In this document: piece by piece, positions 1 through 4,537 of the stretch | Numbering within the stretch: the first letter of the stretch is position 1 | How the letters are laid out: each line of letters begins with the position of its first letter | Source: RBG-13-43-22 sp040755035 | Lineage (GTDB): Bacteria; Desulfobacterota; RBG-13-43-22 | Direction: 5' to 3' | Assembly: GCA_040755035.1 (NCBI GenBank) | Contig: JBFMBU010000129.1 | Span: 1-5,999, forward strand | Length of the DNA stretch: 5,999 nt | Notes under the pieces: generated by a model | What the model was told of the DNA's origin: nothing | Seen by the model: the letters and a program-made list of their open reading frames with translations, nothing else | Database searches by the model: none | Made by a program: the position numbers and the translations under genes

Positions 1-164
1 ATCTAACTTAACTGGACTGGCCGGGATAGGGCGATAAGTTACCCTTTGGACAATCCCCAAAAAATAAGACCCCCTTGGTCCGTTCCACAATTTCAAATAG
101 GTTTGGTTAGATATTAAAGAATCATATTCTACGCAAGATGGATAGAAATTTTTTAAAACACTTA
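1..164. other. Non-coding leader, no gene recognised
   Basis: I see no convincing coding region, RNA gene or terminator here. The only structure is a 7-nt inverted pair, ATCTAAC at 1-7 and GTTAGAT at 106-112, which could be the remnant of another palindromic repeat cut by the window edge but could equally be chance. A weak sigma70-like match is discussed under rejected items. Confidence 0.5.
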
Positions 165-358
165 TTCACCACGGAGGCACGGAGGACACAGAGATATTTT
201 CTTTTTCTTTAACGGGAGATTCCGCCAAAGAAAACCCATCCGTCGCTTTGCGAAAAAATGATTCACTGGGTGCCGAAGGCATACCGCTTTCAAAAATCGG
301 CATCTCCCGATTTTTGAAAAAACAAGGGTCTCTGTGCCCTTTGTGACTTTGGGGTGAA
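165..358 (+). repeat. Palindromic intergenic element, copy 1 (MITE/REP-like)
   Basis: The ends form a long imperfect inverted repeat. Positions 165-194 pair with 329-358 over 30 positions: 23 Watson-Crick pairs, 4 G-T pairs and 3 mismatches. The left end has the CACGGAGGCACGGAGG...CACAGAG style of many interspersed bacterial palindromic repeats. Inside are a GCCGAAGGC mini-hairpin (272-280) and a perfect 13-bp hairpin (288-300 with 307-319, loop CATCTC). A related copy lies at 4180-4381. No transposase gene is present, so if mobile it would depend on an enzyme in trans. The orientation given is arbitrary apart from the G-T pairing, which favours a structured RNA from the + strand. Confidence 0.75.
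288..319 (+). repeat. Perfect 13-bp hairpin inside copy 1
   Basis: Arm 288-300 is the exact reverse complement of 307-319, with the 6-nt loop CATCTC. The loop-proximal AAAAATCGG/CCGATTTTT core is also found in the hairpin at 4305-4339, while the outer stem differs with pairing kept. The right arm contains five T and is followed by A-rich sequence, so a terminator role is possible but not the simplest reading. Confidence 0.8.
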
Positions 359-367
359 AAAATTTCT

Positions 368-384
368 GTTTCAAATATTGAAAC
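368..384. promoter_or_regulatory. 17-bp palindrome upstream of the first corrinoid gene
   Basis: GTTTCAA (368-374) and TTGAAAC (378-384) are perfect inverted arms around ATA. The centre lies about 50 nt before the ATG at 428, outside the larger repeat that ends at 358. Its size and position fit an operator for a dimeric regulator or a small 5'-UTR hairpin, but no regulator gene is visible in the window and no promoter could be placed with confidence. Confidence 0.3.
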
Positions 385-410
385 TTTTCGGCTTGTCCGG
401 GTTAGGAAGT

Positions 411-418
411 GAAAGGAG
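411..418 (+). promoter_or_regulatory. Ribosome binding site that favours ATG 428 over TTG 422
   Basis: AAAGGAG at 412-418 lies 9 nt before ATG 428 but only 3 nt before the in-frame TTG at 422. Normal Shine-Dalgarno spacing therefore selects the ATG. Confidence 0.7.
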
Positions 419-427
419 AAATTGATT

Positions 428-1072
428 ATGTCAGAAAAGGTTTTCGAGGACTTGAGCCAGGCGGTGATTGAGGGCAATGAGGACAAGGTCCTGGAATTGA
501 CCCTGTCGGCAATCGAACAAAAGCTATCCCCCGACGACATCCTTAAGAAGGGGCTCATCCCCGGGATTCGTAAGGTGGGCGAGCTCTTTAACTCGGGGGA
601 GTACTTTTTACCGGAGCTGATCATTTCCGGCGACGCGATGGAGAAGGCGATTGACCGGTTGACGCCCCTGTTCCGCGGCGGCGCCGCCAAAGATGGCGGC
701 AAGTTCCTGATCGGCTCCGTCAGAGGGGACGCTCACAATATCGGCAAGAATATCGTGACCATGATGCTGAAATGTAACGGCTGGGAGGTCACGGATTTGG
801 GCGTTGATGTCCCTCCTGAACAGTTTTGCGCGGCCATACGGGATGGGGCCTACGACATCTGCGGCATGTCGACCCTTTTGACCATGACCATGCCGGCGGT
901 AAGTGATACGATTAAGGCCCTGGAGCGTGAGGGGCTGCGGGATAAGGTCAAGGTGATGATCGGGGGGGCGCCGGTTACGCAGGAATATGCCGATCAGATC
1001 GGAGCGGACGGTTTTGGGAAAGACGCCTGGGATGCGGTCACCAAAGCCGAAAATCTTTTGAAGGCGAAGTAG
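428..1072 (+). CDS. Corrinoid protein (MtaC/MtbC/MtvC-like), module 1
   Basis: A 214-residue cytoplasmic methyl carrier that holds a corrinoid cofactor and shuttles a methyl group between two methyltransferases. Residues ~1-88 form the helical cap domain (B12-binding_2 type, with YFLPELIISGDAM), and ~93-214 form the Rossmann-like B12-binding domain. The base-off/His-on signature DxHxxG is intact as D101-A-H103-N-I-G106, with H103 the expected lower axial cobalt ligand. S148-x-L150 and G179-G180 match the other nucleotide-tail-binding positions of the family. The length is normal for stand-alone MtaC-type proteins. ATG 428 is chosen on Shine-Dalgarno spacing. The methyltransferase gene follows after 10 nt, so the pair is very likely cotranscribed and the proteins likely partners. 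The family call is secure; the substrate (methanol, methylamine, methoxyaromatic, betaine) cannot be told from this protein. Confidence 0.95.
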   Translation: MSEKVFEDLSQAVIEGNEDKVLELTLSAIEQKLSPDDILKKGLIPGIRKVGELFNSGEYFLPELIISGDAMEKAIDRLTPLFRGGAAKDGGKFLIGSVRGDAHNIGKNIVTMMLKCNGWEVTDLGVDVPPEQFCAAIRDGAYDICGMSTLLTMTMPAVSDTIKALEREGLRDKVKVMIGGAPVTQEYADQIGADGFGKDAWDAVTKAENLLKAK

Positions 1073-1082
1073 GGAGGAGGCC

Positions 1083-2135
1083 ATGAAAAAAATGACGAGT
1101 GTTGAACGGGTGATCACGGCCTTAAGCCTGAAAGAGCCCGATAGGGTTCCGACCTTTGATTATCACAATAAGACGTTAATGAACGCCATCCTGCCCGGGT
1201 GTACCTATGAAGAGTTTGTAGAGCATATGGATCTGGACGCGATCATCTTCTTCGATAAAGTAGATGCCTGGCAATATGAGGTCGTCAGCGAGAGCCCGCG
1301 GATCGTCAGGGATCAGTGGGGTTGTTTGACCCGGTTCACCTCTGAGACCTTAGGCGTTCCTGTTGAACCGGTGATCAAGTCGGAGAAAGACCTTGACGGA
1401 TACGTGCCGCCGGATCCCGATGATCCGAAGCGCTATGTCTGGCTGGAGAAGCTGGTCAAACGCTTCAAAGGGGATCGGGCTGTTTGCGTTGTGGTAACGG
1501 ATGTTTTCGACATCGCTAAAGAAAGCCTGCTCGGCGATGAGGCCTATTTCAAAGCCATTATTAAGAACCCGGAACTGGTGGATCGGGTCAACGAGATTGT
1601 TTTGAATTACAATCTGGGGTATCTCCGCAACGCCATCGAGTTGGGAGCGGATATCATCACCATCTCCGGTGACTACGCCATGACCCACCAGCCCTTTGTC
1701 TCCCCCAGGCATACGGCCAGGTTTCTGACCCCTTCTTTGAAAAAGCAGATCGATTTGGCCCACAGCAGGAATTGCCTGGTGACCAAACATACGGACGGAA
1801 ACATTAATCCGATTATCGATTTGCTTTTAGACACCGGCATCAACGGCCTGCATCCCGTTGATCCCATGGCGGGTCTCGATCTCGGGGATTATAAGCAGAA
1901 ATATGGGGATCGTCTATGCCTGTGCGGCAACGTTTCTGTGGCCGCCACCTTGAGCTGGGAGCCTGTGGAAAAGGTCCGTCAGGAGGTAAAGGACTGTATT
2001 CGGAAAGCCGGATATGGCGGTGGATACATTTGTATGTCGAGTAATTCGATTCATTCCAAGGTCAAGCCGGAAAATTACATCGCTATGGTGCAGGCCATCA
2101 GGGATTTTGGGAAATATCCGCTGCATTTGGAATAA
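1083..2135 (+). CDS. URO-D/MtaA-like corrinoid methyltransferase, module 1
   Basis: A 350-residue TIM-barrel protein of the uroporphyrinogen decarboxylase superfamily (COG0407, MtaA/CmuA/MtvB-like). It is much more likely a methyltransferase than a heme enzyme, because it follows a corrinoid protein gene. Family landmarks: N-terminal ERVITALSLKEPDRVP (8-23), the SGDYAM segment (195-200), KHTDGN (235-240), LHPVDPMAGLDL (256-267), LCLCGNV (278-284) and GGGYICMSSNSIHS (312-325), then VKPEN. In MtaA/MtbA the zinc ligands are His-x-Cys plus a late Cys. Here the first is H236-T-D238, and the late position reads S-S-N-S with no Cys, so any metal site is atypical. GGAGGAGG lies at 1073-1080; ATG 1083 sits 5 nt after its first GGAGG, and M4 (1092) is an alternative start. 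Role: either demethylation of the substrate onto the corrinoid, as in URO-D-type O-demethylases, or transfer off it. The choice is unresolved. Confidence 0.88.
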   Translation: MKKMTSVERVITALSLKEPDRVPTFDYHNKTLMNAILPGCTYEEFVEHMDLDAIIFFDKVDAWQYEVVSESPRIVRDQWGCLTRFTSETLGVPVEPVIKSEKDLDGYVPPDPDDPKRYVWLEKLVKRFKGDRAVCVVVTDVFDIAKESLLGDEAYFKAIIKNPELVDRVNEIVLNYNLGYLRNAIELGADIITISGDYAMTHQPFVSPRHTARFLTPSLKKQIDLAHSRNCLVTKHTDGNINPIIDLLLDTGINGLHPVDPMAGLDLGDYKQKYGDRLCLCGNVSVAATLSWEPVEKVRQEVKDCIRKAGYGGGYICMSSNSIHSKVKPENYIAMVQAIRDFGKYPLHLE

Positions 2136-2147
2136 GGGCGCCGCAAG

Positions 2148-2191
2148 AATGACAAATTCGTCAAAACTCGAAAAACAACGAATTTGTCATT
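2148..2191. repeat. Perfect 14-bp stem hairpin, REP-like
   Basis: AATGACAAATTCGT (2148-2161) is the exact reverse complement of 2178-2191, with a 16-nt A-rich loop. It starts 12 nt after the stop codon of the preceding gene. No T-tract follows the stem, so it is not a typical intrinsic terminator, although it could stabilise the upstream mRNA 3' end. Its right arm shares 2186-2191 with the next palindrome. Confidence 0.75.
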
Positions 2192-2258
2192 TCGACCGGA
2201 GGGAGAAATCTTTATTTGTCGATCTGTTAGAAGATCCCTCCCATTCGGTCGGGATGAC
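2186..2258. repeat. REP-like interspersed palindrome (GTCATTTCGACCG type)
   Basis: The left arm (2186-2212) runs GTCATTTCGACCGGAGGGAG and onward to ATCTT. It pairs imperfectly with 2231-2258, which reads AAGATCCCTCCC...CGGTCGGGATGAC, around an 18-nt loop. The two T in GTCATTTCG face G (G-T pairs), whereas the AA before ATCTT face C and do not pair. Sequences of the GTCATTYCGAC...GGGA(G)RAATCTT type are familiar as multicopy intergenic repeats in many bacterial genomes, so other copies are expected elsewhere in this genome. No transposase is nearby. Confidence 0.75.
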
Positions 2259-2286
2259 ACCGGCGACTTTTTACGAGTCCATCAGG

Positions 2287-2306
2287 AATGATGGGACCGA
2301 ATCATT
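2287..2306 (+). other. Small hairpin just upstream of the second corrinoid gene's ribosome binding site
   Basis: AATGAT (2287-2292) and ATCATT (2301-2306) are 6-nt inverted arms around an 8-nt loop, 4 nt before AGGAGG at 2311. The stem is short and AT-rich, so a translational role is only a possibility. Confidence 0.2.
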
Positions 2307-2310
2307 AAGA

Positions 2311-2316
2311 AGGAGG
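2311..2316 (+). promoter_or_regulatory. Strong Shine-Dalgarno favouring GTG 2324 over TTG 2321
   Basis: AGGAGG lies 7 nt before GTG 2324 and 4 nt before the adjacent in-frame TTG at 2321. The GTG has the more usual spacing and is the commoner alternative start codon. Confidence 0.6.
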
Positions 2317-2323
2317 AATTTTG

Positions 2324-2950
2324 GTGACGAAAGAATTAGCAGCCGCACTGGCCGATTTTGATGAAGATATGCTTCTGGAAACCCTGAAAACCCGCCTGGA
2401 AAGCGGAGAACCTCCGCTCTCCCTTCTAAAAGAACTACAAAAGGGTATGGGAATGGTGGGAGAGCGTTATAATAAAGACTATTTTTTAAGCGATCTGATG
2501 CTGAGTGCTGACTTGTTTCAGCGTTCCATGGAGATTCTTGCCCCTTCCCTAACCGCCCAGACCGGAGATTTCGTGGGGCGTATGGTCATCGGCACCCCCA
2601 AGGGCGATATCCACGACCTGGGTAAAAATATCTTTTGTTCCCTGGCCCGGGGGGTCGGTTTTGAAGTGATGGATCTGGGGGTTAATGTCCCGGTGGAGAC
2701 CTTTATCAAGGCAGTGAAAGATTTTAAACCCCATCTTCTCGGTTTTTCAGCCCTTTTGACCCCCGGCTTCACCCCTATGAAGGAGGTGATGGATCAGTTG
2801 GCGGATCAGAACCTGAGGGCCTCCCTCAAAGTGATCGTCGGAGGGGGGGTGGTTACCCCCACGGTCAAGGAGTTTCTGGGGGCCGATGGATTCACCACCG
2901 ATGCCATGGACGGCCTGAAGCAGTGCAAGACCTTTCTCGGAATCGATTGA
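2324..2950 (+). CDS. Corrinoid protein (MtaC/MtbC-like), module 2
   Basis: A 208-residue corrinoid methyl carrier with the same architecture as the protein at 428-1072: helical cap at ~1-83 (with YFLSDLMLSAD) and B12-binding Rossmann domain at ~86-208. The cobalt-ligand signature is D95-I-H97-D-L-G100, with H97 the predicted lower ligand; S142-A-L144 and the glycine run G173-G175 complete the cofactor site. It is clearly not a recent duplicate of the first: apart from the GKNI, DLGV(D/N)VP, S-x-LLT and GADGF segments the two differ widely, so each probably serves its own partners. It begins with GTG after a strong AGGAGG. The stop is followed 30 nt later by the second URO-D-type gene, with its own AAGGAG, so the two are probably cotranscribed. 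The substrate is not readable from the sequence. Confidence 0.95.
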   Translation: MTKELAAALADFDEDMLLETLKTRLESGEPPLSLLKELQKGMGMVGERYNKDYFLSDLMLSADLFQRSMEILAPSLTAQTGDFVGRMVIGTPKGDIHDLGKNIFCSLARGVGFEVMDLGVNVPVETFIKAVKDFKPHLLGFSALLTPGFTPMKEVMDQLADQNLRASLKVIVGGGVVTPTVKEFLGADGFTTDAMDGLKQCKTFLGID

Positions 2951-2980
2951 GGGACAAAGCAAGAAGGAGAGAATTTACTC

Positions 2981-4102
2981 ATGGAAACGATGAATGTTTG
3001 GGAAAGGTTTAATGCGGCAGTGAGTTTTTCCGAGGTGGACCGTGCTCCGGTTTTTCCCATGCTGGTCTCCGGCGCTGCCAGACTGTGCGGGATCACCCAG
3101 GGGGAGGCCTGGAGGGACCACGATAAGGCACGGGAAGCCATTATCAAATGTTATTACGACTTCGGCTACGATTTCGCCTGTAAGCCTAATTTTTATTACG
3201 ACCAGGTCCCGGGTATCCTGACCGGAGCCCCGGTACGCTACCGGACCCCCGGCAAGAAAGGGGGCGAAGATGACCTGATCCAGGTGAATGAACGGCCGCT
3301 CTTCGGCCGGGAGGACTACGACAAGTTGGCCAGCCTGGGGTGGAACGCCTTTTGGGAAGAGCAATATGAAAAAATGAGCGGGAAACCTTTTTCTGCTTTG
3401 ATCAAGACCCAGGAATTCGGGCACCGGATTTACAGCGAGGACCTGAAAATATTGGAGGACAAGGGCATCCCGGTCTATTTGCCGGCCACCGTGGATTCGG
3501 TCTTGATGGCCTTCTCCTTATGCCGCACCTTTCTTGAATTTTCCAAGGACCTCCGTCAGGTGCCGGACAAGGTGGAAAAGGCCATGCAGGCCTCCTGCGA
3601 TGAACTTATTAAAAACACCTTAAAGATGTGCGAAATCAATGGGGGAAAAATTGTATTTATTGTTTTAGAACGCGGTTCCGGGGCCATTTATCCCCTATCG
3701 ATTTTTGAACGCTTCGAGTGGCCTTTCCTTAAGCGGTTTGTGGATGCCTTTGTCTCTGAAGGCATCACCCCCTGGCTGCATCTGGATACCGATTGGAGTT
3801 TGAACCTGCCTTATTTTAAAGAATTCCCCAAGGGCAAGTGTGTGGCTGATCTGGACAGTACCACCAATATTTTCCGGGCCAAAGAGGTCCTGGATGGCCA
3901 TGTCTGCATCAGCGGGGATGTCCCGGCCAGCCTGTTTTCCATTGGAAAACCGGAAGAAGTTACGGCTTACTGTCAAAAGCTCATCCGGGAAGTAGGAAAA
4001 GGAGGCGGGTTTATGCTGACCTCGGGCTGCGAATGTCCGGTGGATGTGAAACGGGAAAACCTGATGGCCTTTGTGGAGACCGGTTTGTATTACCGGCCCT
4101 GA
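2981..4102 (+). CDS. URO-D/MtaA-like corrinoid methyltransferase, module 2
   Basis: A 373-residue URO-D superfamily protein of a different branch from that at 1083-2135. Recognisable parts: N-terminal NVWERFNAAVSFSEVDRAPVFP (5-26), LPATVDSVLM (167-176), WLHLDTDWSLN (265-275), VADLDSTTNIFRAKEVL (288-304), HVCISGDVPASLF (307-319) and GGGFMLTSGCECP (341-353). H267-x-D269 sits where MtaA-type enzymes have His-x-Cys, and C350 in TSGC matches the late zinc-binding Cys, so a His/Asp/Cys metal site is plausible; C352 is an additional candidate. ATG 2981 follows AAGGAG (2964-2969) at 11 nt; M4 (2990) is a less likely start. It is the likely partner of the adjacent corrinoid protein, moving methyl to or from it, and heme-pathway decarboxylation is unlikely in this context. 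The methyl acceptor (tetrahydrofolate, coenzyme M-like thiol, other) is unknown. Confidence 0.86.
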   Translation: METMNVWERFNAAVSFSEVDRAPVFPMLVSGAARLCGITQGEAWRDHDKAREAIIKCYYDFGYDFACKPNFYYDQVPGILTGAPVRYRTPGKKGGEDDLIQVNERPLFGREDYDKLASLGWNAFWEEQYEKMSGKPFSALIKTQEFGHRIYSEDLKILEDKGIPVYLPATVDSVLMAFSLCRTFLEFSKDLRQVPDKVEKAMQASCDELIKNTLKMCEINGGKIVFIVLERGSGAIYPLSIFERFEWPFLKRFVDAFVSEGITPWLHLDTDWSLNLPYFKEFPKGKCVADLDSTTNIFRAKEVLDGHVCISGDVPASLFSIGKPEEVTAYCQKLIREVGKGGGFMLTSGCECPVDVKRENLMAFVETGLYYRP

Positions 4103-4179
4103 TTTTTTGTAACACTTTAGCTTTCTTAAAATGTTTTAGCCACCGACTCAGACGGACAAAACTGGACGAAACCTTACTC
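4103..4179. other. Short spacer after the second module
   Basis: AT-rich spacer between the stop at 4102 and the palindromic element. It begins with six T (4103-4108), but the only stem before them is 5 bp and lies inside the coding end, so no clear terminator is present. No gene is visible. Confidence 0.4.
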
Positions 4180-4214
4180 TCACAGAGCACACAGAGACAC
4201 AGAGGAAACCAAAT

Positions 4215-4261
4215 TTATGGATTGCCGCTGACCCCGCCACTGGCGGGGCGGCAATCCATAA
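4215..4261 (+). repeat. Long GC-rich hairpin in copy 2
   Basis: TTATGGATTGCCG (4215-4227) pairs perfectly with 4249-4261 (13 bp). After a 4-nt one-sided bulge CTGA (4228-4231), CCCCGCC (4232-4238) pairs with GGCGGGG (4242-4248) across the loop ACT. That makes 20 bp in total, with all unpaired bases on the left side apart from the loop. Confidence 0.8.
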
Positions 4262-4304
4262 CCAGCTCGGCGCTGATGCGCACTTTGGCCGAAGGCGGGA
4301 GGGG

Positions 4305-4339
4305 TTATAAAAAATCGGCCTCTCACCGATTTTTTATAA
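4305..4339 (+). repeat. Perfect 14-bp hairpin inside copy 2
   Basis: Arm 4305-4318 is the exact reverse complement of 4326-4339, with loop CCTCTCA. It is the counterpart of the hairpin at 288-319 and retains pairing despite changed stem bases. Confidence 0.8.
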
Positions 4340-4431
4340 ATAATGGTCCCTTCTCTCTGAGAACTCTGAGGGCTCGAGTGACCAAAGGGAACGGGCGAGA
4401 GGAAAAATTACTACCCGAAGGGCCCGACAGA

Positions 4432-4458
4432 GAGGGGGCGGCAAGTCGCCGCCACCTC
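4432..4458 (+). other. GC-rich hairpin upstream of the reactivation genes
   Basis: GGCGGC (4437-4442) pairs with GCCGCC (4448-4453) around AAGTC. Beyond one G/A mismatch, GAGG (4432-4435) pairs with CCTC (4455-4458). It lies about 80 nt before the start at 4538. It could be a leader structure or part of yet another repeat; no T-tract follows directly, so it is not a standard terminator. The stretch 4382-4537 otherwise shows only AT-rich sequence before the next gene. Confidence 0.4.
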
Positions 4459-4537
4459 GTCTTGTCTTTGTCTGGGGCAAAAATAGATTTTTCCTTTTTT
4501 GAAAAAGCTAAACAGATACAATTTTTTCAGAAGACCT

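Larger units (their letters stand above)
4180..4381 (+). repeat. Palindromic intergenic element, copy 2 (diverged)
   Basis: A diverged relative of 165-358. The ends TCACAGAG...CACAGAGACACAGAG (from 4180) and CTCTGAG...CTCTGAGG...GTGA (to 4381) form imperfect inverted arms made of CAGAG/CTCTG blocks. Inside, in the same order as copy 1, come GCCGAAGGC (4288-4296) and then, 8 nt later, a perfect hairpin (4305-4339) with the same AAAAATCGG/CCGATTTTT core. Copy 2 carries an additional long hairpin (4215-4261) that I cannot find in copy 1. There is no coding content; the long forward open frame crossing it is a chance reading. Confidence 0.7.

Noticed and set aside
103..130. Sigma70-like promoter (TTGGTT, 16 nt, TATTCT)
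   Set aside because: Only about 3/6 and 4/6 matches to consensus in AT-rich DNA, and ~300 nt from the first gene with a repeat between. Too weak to annotate.
359..427. Cobalamin riboswitch in the leader
   Set aside because: The space between the repeat and the start codon is too short, and no B12-box-like segment or multi-stem fold was recognised.
166..702. Long open frame on the - strand (178 codons)
   Set aside because: It runs antisense to the start of the first corrinoid gene and through the palindromic repeat. It shows no family resemblance, and its composition is that of a shadow frame.
1083..2135. Annotation as heme-biosynthetic uroporphyrinogen decarboxylase (hemE)
   Set aside because: The context with corrinoid proteins and RACo, and the KHTDGN/SSNSIH-type motifs, fit the methyltransferase branch of the superfamily rather than HemE.
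2014..2361. 115-codon + strand open frame
   Set aside because: Out-of-frame reading of the first URO-D gene's end and the REP-like hairpins. No Shine-Dalgarno or motifs.
4080..4108. Intrinsic terminator after the second URO-D gene
   Set aside because: The stem CCGGT/ACCGG is only 5 bp, lies within the coding end, and is separated from the six T by 6 nt. Not convincing.
165..4381. CRISPR array
   Set aside because: The repeats are two diverged long palindromes about 4 kb apart, not regularly spaced short direct repeats, and no cas genes are present.
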